Source of the DNA: an uncultured Aequorivita sp.
GTDB lineage: Bacteria; Bacteroidota; Bacteroidia; Flavobacteriales; Flavobacteriaceae
NCBI GenBank assembly: GCA_937125455.1
Contig: CAKZLK010000057.1
Coordinates: forward strand, 1-64,000
DNA: 64,000 nucleotides
Direction of reading: 5' to 3'
Shown: piece by piece, positions 50,008-59,413 of the stretch
Layout: the number at the start of each line of letters is the position of its first letter
Numbering within the stretch: the stretch's first letter is position 1
The notes under the pieces: generated by a model
The model's input: the letters and a program-made list of their open reading frames with translations, nothing else
Databases searched by the model: none
What the model was told of the DNA's origin: nothing
Made by a program: the position numbers and the translations under genes

Positions 50008-52896
50008 TTAGTCCTTAATCACTTTATAGGTTCCAATTTCTCCGCCAATGGAAACCTTCATAATGTAGGTTCCTTTAGCAAGGTTTGAAACATTTAATTC
50101 CATTCTATTGGCAACATTATTCATTTCAATAACTCTTTGTCCCAAAAGATTGTAAATAGTTACATTATGTATTGTTGAAGTGGCTTTCAAATTTACCACA
50201 TCACTTGTTGGGTTTGGATAAAAACTAAAACCATCAAGCGTGTTGTCTTCAACACCAAGCACGGTAGCATTAATAAGAATATCGGTTATTCCACCTGTAT
50301 TCATTACAAAAACATAATAGGTCTGGTTTGCCAAAGTGAATATTGTAGATGAAGTACCTAGTGCACATTGATTTGACTGTTGGTCAACCAAAGTCAAATC
50401 TGTTTCCGTAGCGTTTTCATCAGCAGCGGTATAAAAAGTTACCGAACTTGCGCCTGCTGGAGTAACGATTGTAGCATCTGCATTTCCGTCAACGTTTGTT
50501 GTGAATTTATACCAAACGCCATTAGCTCCCGTTAGATCGCAATTGTTAGGGTTTCCGTTTTCAGTAGTCGCTGCAGGCATTGCAACCGCAGCATCGGTGT
50601 AAGGGAATCCTATTTGGTCAACATCAATTGCATTAGCAATCATATCGTTCGGTGGCGGCACTGGAGTACAGTCAACATTCAAAGTAAAGTTTCCAGTAGC
50701 ATTCAAGAAACCGTGAACCAAAATGTAATAAGTTGTATTTCCATCGCTTTGGAAAGAAACTTCAGATTGAAGGCCGCAAGCGTCATCATTGGCAGTTTCG
50801 CACATCAACGCTCCGCAAGTACCTGAATAAACAGTTAATTTACTGTCGTAATCCGTTCCATTACAAAGTGAAATGGTGTAATCTGTAACCAAACCACTGT
50901 TATCCGTGAATTCATACCAAACGCCAGGGCCTGTAATGTCAACGCCGCCACAGGCTGGGGCAGAAGCGTCAAAAGTTGCATTGGCAGTAGTTCCGGTAAC
51001 TGTTTCGCCACAAGCTATTGGTAAAGCATTTTCACATTCATCGTTCACTGCCGTATCTACGCAAGATATTTCCATTGTAAAGTTTCCAGCACTTGTCCCG
51101 AAACCTTCTATCATAATAAAATAGGTTGTGGTTCCGTCTGAATAGAAAGTAGCTTCAGACTGCAAGCCACAATTATCATCATTATAACCTACTTGGTTAG
51201 CAAGGTCACAGTTATCATAAATTCTAATTGCAGAATCGTAATCAGTTCCGTTACAAAGTGAAACAGTTATTATTTGTGGAGTACCGTTTCCTGTATAGCT
51301 GTAAAATTCATCGTTAGCCTCATTTCCTCCAGAATCTGTGTCATTAATAGTTTCTCCAGTAACAATGTCTCCACAGGCAACTGCAATGGCTCCACCACAA
51401 TTGTCGTTTCCGTTGTTGTAAAGGTTGTAGTGTGAAAAATAGCCATCATAAAAACCTACAACATTAATAATGTCTTCACCCGCAAAAGGATCAAAATCTA
51501 CGGAAGTACTTCTGAACGAGCCCATTGTTAAAATGTGGTTATCGTCATTAAAATACACTTGTGGAAAATCCTCAGAATTGTTGCCACCTGTAGTCCAATG
51601 GTTAACATATTCACCTGAAGTTGTCATTTCCATAAGGAAATTATCCGTTTTTCCATTTGAAGTTGTAAGTGCTTCCGCAGCGCTATTGTCAAAATCTGTT
51701 GTGCCATTAAAGGATCCGGTAGCAAAAAGGTTTCCGTTGAAGCCTTCGGTTATATCGTAAAAATGCTCAAGATCTGTAGTTTCGCCACCAAGAACGTAAC
51801 TGAAGTCATAATTTCCATTGGTATCAAATTTGCTTAAAAAAGCATCATAAGGGCCGTTGGAAACTTGGGTATTAGTGCCAGCAGTTGGGTCTAAATCAAC
51901 AGTGCCGGAGAACATTCCTTCCACATAAACCCCAGAAGGTAGGTCATTAATCGATTTAAAAACATCTAAGCCAGTACCACCAAACGCCTGACCCCAAATA
52001 TAATCACCATCGGAAGAAAGTTTTGTCATAAAAAGATCATCGCCTCCGTTTGAGGTAAAGGTTGAAGTTCCTGCATTTGGATCAAGATCTACCGTATTTC
52101 TGAATCTTCCTCCAATCAAAATGTCTTCATTCGCATCAAACTCCATATCCACTATTTCAACAATACCAGTTGATCCCAAAGTTTTTACCCAAATAAAATT
52201 CCCATCGGTATCCAGTTTCAAAAGAAATCCATCAGGCGAAGAGCCACCATTGGTTGAAAATAACTCAAACGAAGTGTTTGGGTCTGGATCAAAATCAGCA
52301 TACACAAAGCTTCCGCCAATATATACGTTTCCAGCACTGTCAACTTCTATGGACTTGGAATCTTCGTTAACATTTGCACCCGCTGGGTTACTTACTTGCT
52401 TTGCCCAAACAAAATCACCGTTGCTATCCAATTTTATAATAAAACAATCACGGCTCAAAAAAGGTGAAGGCTGGCTCAATTGGTACACGCCCGGACCCGG
52501 ATCTGCATCGAAAGATTGAGAACCAGCGCCTTGAAAGTAACCAGTTATATAAAGATTGTCATTAGCGTCCACAGCAACATCAGTTGCCACATCGTCAAAT
52601 CCGCCACCAAAACCTTTCACCCAAACTGGGTTTCCATCGTTATCATATTTCGCCAAAAAACCATCGGCATTTCCTCCTGCCCAGGTTATAGAGTTACCAA
52701 TGGTAATGGTTCCTGAGTAAATACCTGCTGCATAAACATTACCTTGGCTGTCCATAGCCGAACGATATGCAAAGTCAATGGAGCCATCGCCAAAAGTGGT
52801 AGTTCCATAATACTCTTGGGCCGAGGCAATAGCTCCCAACAGGAAGATCGCAGCCACGAGTACTGTTTTTGTAATTGTTTTCATTTTCACTTTCAC
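50008..52896 (-). CDS. Large secreted SBBP/beta-propeller-like protein with Cys-rich PPC-like repeats and T9SS type A sorting domain (probable ATG start at 52884)
   Basis: Repeated GDFVWAKQ/GNFIWVKTLG...SBBP-type units; ECENALPIACGETVTGTT...SLCNGTDYDSKLTVYSGTC repeats; C-terminal GFSFYPNPTSDVVNLKATSTIHNVTIYNLLGQRV...GTYIMKVSIGGEIGTYKVIKD. Confidence 0.9.
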   Translation of the reverse strand: MKVKMKTITKTVLVAAIFLLGAIASAQEYYGTTTFGDGSIDFAYRSAMDSQGNVYAAGIYSGTITIGNSITWAGGNADGFLAKYDNDGNPVWVKGFGGGFDDVATDVAVDANDNLYITGYFQGAGSQSFDADPGPGVYQLSQPSPFLSRDCFIIKLDSNGDFVWAKQVSNPAGANVNEDSKSIEVDSAGNVYIGGSFVYADFDPDPNTSFELFSTNGGSSPDGFLLKLDTDGNFIWVKTLGSTGIVEIVDMEFDANEDILIGGRFRNTVDLDPNAGTSTFTSNGGDDLFMTKLSSDGDYIWGQAFGGTGLDVFKSINDLPSGVYVEGMFSGTVDLDPTAGTNTQVSNGPYDAFLSKFDTNGNYDFSYVLGGETTDLEHFYDITEGFNGNLFATGSFNGTTDFDNSAAEALTTSNGKTDNFLMEMTTSGEYVNHWTTGGNNSEDFPQVYFNDDNHILTMGSFRSTSVDFDPFAGEDIINVVGFYDGYFSHYNLYNNGNDNCGGAIAVACGDIVTGETINDTDSGGNEANDEFYSYTGNGTPQIITVSLCNGTDYDSAIRIYDNCDLANQVGYNDDNCGLQSEATFYSDGTTTYFIMIEGFGTSAGNFTMEISCVDTAVNDECENALPIACGETVTGTTANATFDASAPACGGVDITGPGVWYEFTDNSGLVTDYTISLCNGTDYDSKLTVYSGTCGALMCETANDDACGLQSEVSFQSDGNTTYYILVHGFLNATGNFTLNVDCTPVPPPNDMIANAIDVDQIGFPYTDAAVAMPAATTENGNPNNCDLTGANGVWYKFTTNVDGNADATIVTPAGASSVTFYTAADENATETDLTLVDQQSNQCALGTSSTIFTLANQTYYVFVMNTGGITDILINATVLGVEDNTLDGFSFYPNPTSDVVNLKATSTIHNVTIYNLLGQRVIEMNNVANRMELNVSNLAKGTYIMKVSIGGEIGTYKVIKD

Positions 52897-52919
52897 TTTG
52901 TTTTAATTAATAATTGGAT

Positions 52920-53618
52920 TTAATTTTTAATATTGAATTCCAGACCTATTCCGCGAACACTGTCAATACTGATGTTGGGATCGTCCTGAAGCCTTTTGCG
53001 GAGACGTGTAATGAATACATCCATACTTCTTCCTGAGAAAAAATCTGTTTTATTCCACACGTGCAGAAGAATATCGTCACGTTTTATCAATTGGTTTCTG
53101 TTTGAATAGAGATAAAAAAGCAAACGTGCTTCCTTTTCGGTGATTTTCTGGGTTTTGTCGTTAATTTTCAATTCCAGATTGGTAGCGTCGAAGGCGTATT
53201 TACCAATGGAAATGATTTCATTTTGGGGAAGTTCGGCGCGAACGGTTCGCTGTTGTTCCGCACGGTTCATAATATTTTTTATGCGAAGGATCAATTCCTC
53301 CGCCTCAAAAGGTTTTACCACATAATCATCCGCGCCAAGTTTCAAACCTTTTATTCTGTCTTCCTTTGTTTTGCGGGCTGTAAGGAATAGAAAAGGAATT
53401 TCCGGATTCACTTCAATTATTTTTTCCGCAAGTGAAAAACCGTCCATAATAGGCATCATTACATCCAGAATACAGATGTCAAAATCACCATTCTTAAAAA
53501 TTTCAAAACCTTCATTGCCATCCTTTGCCCAAGAAACAGAGAATTTATTAAGCTCCAAATATTGTTTCAGCATGGTTCCGAAATCCAAATCATCTTCTGC
53601 TAAGAGTATGTTTTTCAT
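52920..53618 (-). CDS. OmpR-family response regulator
   Basis: Receiver domain (ILLAEDDLDFGTMLKQYLE, DICILDVMMPIMDGF, KLGADDYVVKPF) plus winged helix (RDDILLHVWNKTDFFSGRSMDVFITRLRKRLQDDPNISIDSVRGIGLEF). Confidence 0.96.
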   Translation of the reverse strand: MKNILLAEDDLDFGTMLKQYLELNKFSVSWAKDGNEGFEIFKNGDFDICILDVMMPIMDGFSLAEKIIEVNPEIPFLFLTARKTKEDRIKGLKLGADDYVVKPFEAEELILRIKNIMNRAEQQRTVRAELPQNEIISIGKYAFDATNLELKINDKTQKITEKEARLLFYLYSNRNQLIKRDDILLHVWNKTDFFSGRSMDVFITRLRKRLQDDPNISIDSVRGIGLEFNIKN

Positions 53619-55000
53619 ATTATTGGAATTTTAATGGTGAATATTGAGCCTTTGTTGGCTTCGCTTTCCACAGAAATGCTTCCGCCATGGGCTTTTATTA
53701 TTTGCTTTGTGTAATAAAGTCCCAGCCCCAAACCTTTGTAATTATGGGTGTCTTTTTCGCTCACGCGATAAAATTTCTCAAAAATGAAGCGTTGGTATTT
53801 TGGGGAAATGCCAATTCCGTTATCCTTTATGCTGATGTAATGTGTGGAATCAGTTTTGTCAATTCCGTAGCTTACCGTCAATTCAGTACCGCCGTATTTT
53901 ATTGCATTGTTCAGCAGATTTATTATTGCCGTGCTTAAATAGAATTTGTCGGCTTCAAGCGCAATTCCAGTACTGTCAATGTTTCTGTGAAGTTTTATTT
54001 CTGAAGAATTTACGGAGAGCAAATAATCGTCCAGCAATTCATTCATAAAAATGCTGCCATTAAAGGTTTCCTTTGAAAGCTGGATTTCCTGATAGCCCAA
54101 ACTACTTTGCAGTACTTGGTCTATCAGCTTTTGGAGTCTGGTATTTTGTCTGTCAATTATTTGTACCGCACCATCGGCAATTTCCTTATTTCCATTGGCG
54201 TGTTCGCTAGTCAAGGTTTTGGTTGCAAGTGAAAGCGTAGAAAGGGGAGTTTTAAGTTCGTGGGTAATGTTGTTGATGAAATCTGTCTTTATTTCAGCCA
54301 CACGTTTCTGTTTCATCAAATTTTGAATGGAATAATAGAGTAGCCCAACTACAAATAAAAACAACAAGCAGGAAGCAACAAATAAAACTGAAAGTTCCTT
54401 TGTTAAAACGGAATTCCAGTTTAAAACATTCATAAAAATGCTGGTCTTAAAATTAAGCTTAAAAAAATCTGGATTGCCGTTATTTACGAAATCATGATCC
54501 TCTTGCCAGTTACTATAAGTAATTAGTGCGGCATTCTGAGAGTCAAAATTTTCACCGAGCAACATGATTTTATCCGGATCATCTTCTTTGTATAACGTAT
54601 CTGTATTTCCCAAACTGTCACTAACTGAGATTGAGCTTACAGACTTTTTAAATTGAATATCAACTCCGGGCATTTCAGCCTCCATTCCTTTTTTATAAAC
54701 CGCCAAAAAGCCAGGATTTATTTCCTCGGTTTTTTGTTTTAAACGTTGAAGAGCATCCTTTTTAGAAATTTCTCCTTTTTTTAATGCCTCCAATTGTGTA
54801 AAGAAATCGTTGCGGTATAACCACATTATGGAATCTACTTCTTTTGTATAATATACTTTTGAAATAGCCATCCTAGCATCAATGCTGAACGTTTTTTTCT
54901 TTAGTTCGTAGGTATTGTAAATAAGATATCCCTGAATGCCGATAAGCGCGATCAGGGTAAAAATTGAAATGGCGACTAAGCCTTTAAACTTCAGTTGCAT
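53615..55000 (-). CDS. Membrane sensor histidine kinase
   Basis: Two TM helices flanking an extracytoplasmic region; HELKTPLSTLSLA H-box; NLLNNAIKYG N-box; DNGIGISPKYQRFIFEKFYRV; GLGLGLYYTKQII. Overlaps the response regulator ORF by 4 nt. Confidence 0.95.
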   Translation of the reverse strand: MQLKFKGLVAISIFTLIALIGIQGYLIYNTYELKKKTFSIDARMAISKVYYTKEVDSIMWLYRNDFFTQLEALKKGEISKKDALQRLKQKTEEINPGFLAVYKKGMEAEMPGVDIQFKKSVSSISVSDSLGNTDTLYKEDDPDKIMLLGENFDSQNAALITYSNWQEDHDFVNNGNPDFFKLNFKTSIFMNVLNWNSVLTKELSVLFVASCLLFLFVVGLLYYSIQNLMKQKRVAEIKTDFINNITHELKTPLSTLSLATKTLTSEHANGNKEIADGAVQIIDRQNTRLQKLIDQVLQSSLGYQEIQLSKETFNGSIFMNELLDDYLLSVNSSEIKLHRNIDSTGIALEADKFYLSTAIINLLNNAIKYGGTELTVSYGIDKTDSTHYISIKDNGIGISPKYQRFIFEKFYRVSEKDTHNYKGLGLGLYYTKQIIKAHGGSISVESEANKGSIFTIKIPII

Positions 55001-55134
55001 GACGTAAATGTATTGTTTAGGTGAAAAGTTAAGGAAATAACGCGAGTCGTTAACTTATCGTTAACCTAACATATTCTTTGAACTTATGATTTTCATGACC
55101 GATTTTGTGTCTTGAATAGTAAGTAAACAATAAA

Positions 55135-55166
55135 AAGCCCCTTTCCAAAAAGATGAAAAGAGGCTT
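55135..55166 (-). terminator. Imperfect hairpin terminator of the 55195-58755 gene
   Basis: AAAAGCCCCTTTCC...GAAAAGAGGCTTAAAA. Confidence 0.45.
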
Positions 55167-55194
55167 AAAAAAAAACAATTTAAAGGGAGTAAAT

Positions 55195-58100
55195 TTATTG
55201 TTTTATAATTTTAAAGGTTTCCACAGAATTGTAGCCTAAAACCTTCACAAGATAAATTCCACTTGAAAGTCCAGAAACATTAAGTTCTTCCTTAGTGCTG
55301 TTTACTGCTTTATCAATAATAAGTTGTCCATTAATATTGAAAAGCATAATGCGTTCAAAAGAATCCGGGGATTTTATATGAAGTACATCCTGTACCGGGT
55401 TAGGGTAGTAAGTGTACTCTTGTACAGTGGAATGGTCTTCAACTCCCAAAATGGTTGGTTCTAATTTTAAAATGAAACCAACGCGTTGGTTGTTGGCATC
55501 CCTTCCTGCACCAACAATGGTAGTTCCATCTGCAGAAATATTTAAAGGAAGCGACATAACAATACCTTGGGTATCAATTCCTAAAGAAGTTGCATACGTA
55601 TTTAAATCTGTTACGCCTAGTGCTTCCGTCCAAATGAAACCACTTCCAAACAAGGCGGGGCCTTGCGGACGGTAATAACCAACCATAATGCTTCCATCTG
55701 CAGAAACTCCTGTTGTATTGCCTCTCCATCCTGCTTGTAATGGCGGACCAATATTGATTAGACCAGTTGCTTCACTCCATCTATAGGCTTGGTAGCTATT
55801 TGTAGAGCTTCCTTCGCCACCTACCCATACGCCATCATCAGAAATTGCTGCTGCGGCCAAGGCTCTTTCACCCGTTGGGAAATAAATAAGCTGTTGCACT
55901 CCGTTGGTCCAAATAGCTGCTTGACGAAAACCAGTTTCGCTATCCTGCCATCCAACAATTACGGAACCGTCTTCACTTACGGCATCGGCCCTTGTGCTTC
56001 TATCAGTTACTGTAGAGCCTAAATCAATTACACCTGTAGTCTCTGTCCAAGAAATTGCGTGGGCACCACCGGCAGATAGCCATCCTAAACCAACAACTGT
56101 CTCGCCATCACCTGAGATTCCCCAAGAAGAGCTAATTTGGTCTCCGCTTTGTCCTCCAATCCCGCCGAGGGGATTCCAAGTTTGTGTTGGCACGTCATAA
56201 ATTGACATTTCTTTTGCGTTACTCGCAGGGTTCAAATATGGGCCGACAATTTTAGTGCCGTCGTTAGACATTTCTACATCGCCTCCGGTTCCATTTCCGG
56301 GAGGAAGGCCACCAATACTTTGAACGCCAGTGCTTTCAACCCACATAAAGTTTTCAGAAGTATTATAACCGGCAGCTGCAGAACCATTTGCGTTTACACC
56401 AGTTATGGTTGAATTTGGCACAAGTATCAACTCGCCGCCCGAAGGAATAACGTTTACTGAAACATTCATATCAAACAACAAAAACCCTCCGGCTACACTA
56501 CCGCCCATTGCGTGAACAGAAACATAATACTCTCCTGAAGTTGTGGGGGTAAATGTTTCCGAAGCAGTGTATGCTAGGGTTTTTAGGTCGTTTCCGTCAT
56601 TTTGACCAGGAAAAGTACCTTGTTGAAGAATATCATTGTAAGTCCCTAAAACAGTTTGGAATGCTGCAGATGAATTAGGTTCGTCCGTAATCACCAATTC
56701 AAAGTTTTCTGAGGCTGTACCGTTTCCTAAGTTAAGGGCGTTATAATCTGTTTCAATAAGATATTCAGTTCCAGCTACCAGTTCTATTTTTTGGGTAAAT
56801 GCCCAATCGTCTTTGGCTGTCATTACTGCGTTTTGCGGAAGCATTATTAAAACTGGATCGTTATTTCCGTCACCGGTAATATCGGTTTGGTCGTTGTATG
56901 CCCATACAGGCAACATATTGTCAGTATCCTCATACTCCCAACACTCTGGGGTTCCATTACTCATGTCTTCAGTATATGGCACGGTTGCAGCTGTACAAAG
57001 AGGTACTATTGGGTCTGTGTTCACGGTTACCTCAAAAAGCGCGAATCCGCCAGCCTCGTTACCTGTAGCACCAGTAGCGTGTATGGCAACATAATATTCA
57101 CCAGAAACACTTGGCGTAAAAGCTTCTTCTGAACGATACGCTTGTGATTTTACGTCATTTCCATTGTTTTGCCCTGGAAAAACGCCTTGTTGCGAAATAT
57201 CGGTATAAGTTCCCAATACTTCACTGAAAATTGCTGTTGAGTTTTGGGCATCGGTAATTACTAATTCAAAACTTTCAAAAGCAGTTGTATTTCCTAAATT
57301 AAGCGCGTTGTAAAGTGCTGAAACATAATATTGTGTTCCGGCCTCCATTTGTATTTTCTTTGAAAACGCCCAATCGTCCTTTTCTACAAACTGTACGGCT
57401 TGGGGAATCAATCCGTAAAAAGGATCGTCCGTTCCATCGCCATCTAAATCAATGGCATTCAAATAGGTCCATTCCGGTGAAATTTCATCTGTATCTTCAT
57501 ATAACCAGCAATCAGGATCGCCGTTGCTGAAATCTTCTAGATAGGGAACGGTTGCCGCTGTAGAACAATCAATCGGCGCTTCTTCCACAGAGGTATTGAA
57601 CACCAAGAAAACGCCAGAATCCGTTCCTGAAGCACCAAGCGCGTGGATGGCTACATAATATTCACCAGAAGTTGTTGGTGTGAAATTTTCCAAAGCATTG
57701 TAAGCATTTGTTTTAATATCGTTACCGCTTCCATTACCTGGAAAAGTACCTTGTTGCAAAATATTATTATAGGTGCCAATAACCTCGCTAAAAGTTGCCG
57801 TTGAATTTGGAGCGTCAGTAATAACAAGTTCAAAATTCTCGTCGGCAACTGCATTTCCGAGGCCTAAGGAATTATAGTCAATCGAAATTTGGTATGCTGT
57901 TCCCGCATCCATCTGGATTTTTCTGGTAAAGGCCCAATCGTCTTTTTCCCTGTTCGAAACATTTTGTGGAATAAGCCCAACAAATGGATCGTTGGTTCCA
58001 TTTCCGGTAAGGTCGATGCTGTTGTTATAAGCCCAAATTGGATTTGCATTGTCTGTGTTCTCATACGTCCAACAAACTGGAGCTCCTGCACTAAAATCTT

Positions 58101-58755
58101 CAAAATATGGAACTGCAATCGCAACAGAACAATCTATTGGCGCTTCTTCCACAGAAGTATTAAATACCAAAAAAACACCAGAATCCGTTCCTGAAGCTCC
58201 AAGGGCATGGATGGCTACATAATATTCGCCAGAAGTTGTTGGTGTGAAATTTTCCAAAGCATTATATGCATTAGTTTTAATGTCGTTACCGCTTCCATTA
58301 CCTGGAAATGTACCTTGTTGTAAAATATTGTTATAGGTGCCAATAACCTCACTAAAAGTTGCTGTTGAGTTTGGAGCGTCAGTAATAACAAGTTCAAAAT
58401 TCTCGTCGGCAACTGCATTTCCAAGGCCTAAGGAATTATAATCAACTGAAATTTGGTACTCTGTGCCAGCTTCCATTTGGATTTTTCTGGTAAAGGCCCA
58501 ATCGTCTTTTTCCCTGTTCGAAACATTTTGAGGAATAAGCCCAACAAATGGATCGTTGGTTCCGTTTCCGGTAAGGTCAATGCTGTTGTTATAAACCCAA
58601 ACTGGATTTGCATTGTCTGTATTTTCATACGTCCAGCAAGCGGGAGCACCCGCGCTAAAATCTTCGTTGTAAGGCACAGTGGCTGCGACCGTACAATCCT
58701 GTGCAAAACCCACGGTGGAAAATGCAAGGAAAATTATTAGTAAAAAATTTTTCAT
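55195..58755 (-). CDS. Secreted multi-domain protein: four tandem choice-of-anchor-like repeats, HAF-repeat region, T9SS type A sorting domain
   Basis: Signal peptide; four about 190-aa repeats each starting x-C-(T/S)...VPYxED and ending SGEYYV(A/S)(I/V)HA; HAF-like GWLSAGGAHAISWTETTGVIDLGS; C-terminal EYTYYPNPVQDVLHIKSPDSFERIMLFNINGQLII...SGIYLVKVLGYNSVETFKIIKQ. Confidence 0.9.
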   Translation of the reverse strand: MKNFLLIIFLAFSTVGFAQDCTVAATVPYNEDFSAGAPACWTYENTDNANPVWVYNNSIDLTGNGTNDPFVGLIPQNVSNREKDDWAFTRKIQMEAGTEYQISVDYNSLGLGNAVADENFELVITDAPNSTATFSEVIGTYNNILQQGTFPGNGSGNDIKTNAYNALENFTPTTSGEYYVAIHALGASGTDSGVFLVFNTSVEEAPIDCSVAIAVPYFEDFSAGAPVCWTYENTDNANPIWAYNNSIDLTGNGTNDPFVGLIPQNVSNREKDDWAFTRKIQMDAGTAYQISIDYNSLGLGNAVADENFELVITDAPNSTATFSEVIGTYNNILQQGTFPGNGSGNDIKTNAYNALENFTPTTSGEYYVAIHALGASGTDSGVFLVFNTSVEEAPIDCSTAATVPYLEDFSNGDPDCWLYEDTDEISPEWTYLNAIDLDGDGTDDPFYGLIPQAVQFVEKDDWAFSKKIQMEAGTQYYVSALYNALNLGNTTAFESFELVITDAQNSTAIFSEVLGTYTDISQQGVFPGQNNGNDVKSQAYRSEEAFTPSVSGEYYVAIHATGATGNEAGGFALFEVTVNTDPIVPLCTAATVPYTEDMSNGTPECWEYEDTDNMLPVWAYNDQTDITGDGNNDPVLIMLPQNAVMTAKDDWAFTQKIELVAGTEYLIETDYNALNLGNGTASENFELVITDEPNSSAAFQTVLGTYNDILQQGTFPGQNDGNDLKTLAYTASETFTPTTSGEYYVSVHAMGGSVAGGFLLFDMNVSVNVIPSGGELILVPNSTITGVNANGSAAAGYNTSENFMWVESTGVQSIGGLPPGNGTGGDVEMSNDGTKIVGPYLNPASNAKEMSIYDVPTQTWNPLGGIGGQSGDQISSSWGISGDGETVVGLGWLSAGGAHAISWTETTGVIDLGSTVTDRSTRADAVSEDGSVIVGWQDSETGFRQAAIWTNGVQQLIYFPTGERALAAAAISDDGVWVGGEGSSTNSYQAYRWSEATGLINIGPPLQAGWRGNTTGVSADGSIMVGYYRPQGPALFGSGFIWTEALGVTDLNTYATSLGIDTQGIVMSLPLNISADGTTIVGAGRDANNQRVGFILKLEPTILGVEDHSTVQEYTYYPNPVQDVLHIKSPDSFERIMLFNINGQLIIDKAVNSTKEELNVSGLSSGIYLVKVLGYNSVETFKIIKQ
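56440..58698 (-). repeat. Four tandem about 564-570 bp coding repeats (58135-58698, 57571-58134, 57001-57570, about 56440-57000)
   Basis: Direct alignment of translated copies; copies 1 and 2 differ at about 10 of 188 residues, copies 3 and 4 are more diverged. Confidence 0.9.
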
Positions 58756-58951
58756 TGTGAATTGTTTTTTTGATTCGGGGCTAATGTAAAAAGATATGTT
58801 GCTCGCTTCGGTTAATGAACGGTTAACGGTTAAAATATTAATATAGAGTATTTTATGAATTGAGCAATAAAGTATACCAACAATAGGTTGGATTTATATT
58901 GCTAGCTTTTATTGGAAGAGAAATAAGAATTTTACGAATTATTTGGAAGCG

Positions 58952-59353
58952 CTAAAGAAATTTAGATTTCAACTCTGCAGTCGGAATCATACAGCTTTCC
59001 TTTTTGCCGAACCACTTATAGCGGTTTTTGGCAATGTAATCATAGACTGAATTTCTGATGAATTTTGGTACAACTATAAATCCGAAAAGTAGGGGATAAG
59101 CGCCCGAAAGCTGTTTGGCAATATGAAGTGCAGCAGTAGATTTTTCATAATGGGTATCGCCATCAATCAAAATAATGGAATCTACTTTTGAAGTATCTAT
59201 GTTGAATTTTGAAATCAATTGTTGACCAATTTCACTTTGAAGCGCCGCAAATTTGAAAACGTTCTTTTTATCGCGTTTAATGATATAAGTAACCGCGCCG
59301 TTACAGAGATTGCAAACGCCGTCGAACAATATTGTTTTCTGTTTTTCATTCAT
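58952..59353 (-). CDS. DCC-family thiol-disulfide oxidoreductase-like protein (DUF393)
   Basis: FDGVCNLCNGAVTYIIKRDKKNVFKFAALQSEIGQ. Confidence 0.9.
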   Translation of the reverse strand: MNEKQKTILFDGVCNLCNGAVTYIIKRDKKNVFKFAALQSEIGQQLISKFNIDTSKVDSIILIDGDTHYEKSTAALHIAKQLSGAYPLLFGFIVVPKFIRNSVYDYIAKNRYKWFGKKESCMIPTAELKSKFL

Positions 59354-59359
59354 AATAAC

Positions 59360-59400
59360 CTCTCGACTGCGCTCGAGGAGACAAATGTCTGATCGAGCCC
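59360..59400. repeat. Intergenic inverted-repeat element, possibly a dispersed repeat
   Basis: CTCTCGACTGCGCTCGAGGAGACAAATGTCTGATCGAG contains two overlapping inverted repeats (CTCGA/TCGAG twice and AGAC/GTCT). Confidence 0.45.
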
Positions 59401-59413
59401 AACAGAAACCTAA

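Noticed and set aside
52121-52519. 132-aa plus-strand ORF
   Set aside because: Antisense to the T9SS SBBP-like gene; repetitive Ser-rich composition mirrors the sense repeats.
56440-58698. Possible CRISPR array or mobile element because of repeated DNA
   Set aside because: The repeats are long, contiguous and in-frame coding units of one T9SS protein; no spacers, no terminal inverted repeats, no transposase.
57889-58740. Pairs of similar ORFs on both strands inside the repeat gene (e.g. 57889-58194 and 58453-58740; 57864-58124 and 58428-58727)
   Set aside because: They resemble each other only because they are out-of-frame readings of the duplicated 564-bp coding repeats.
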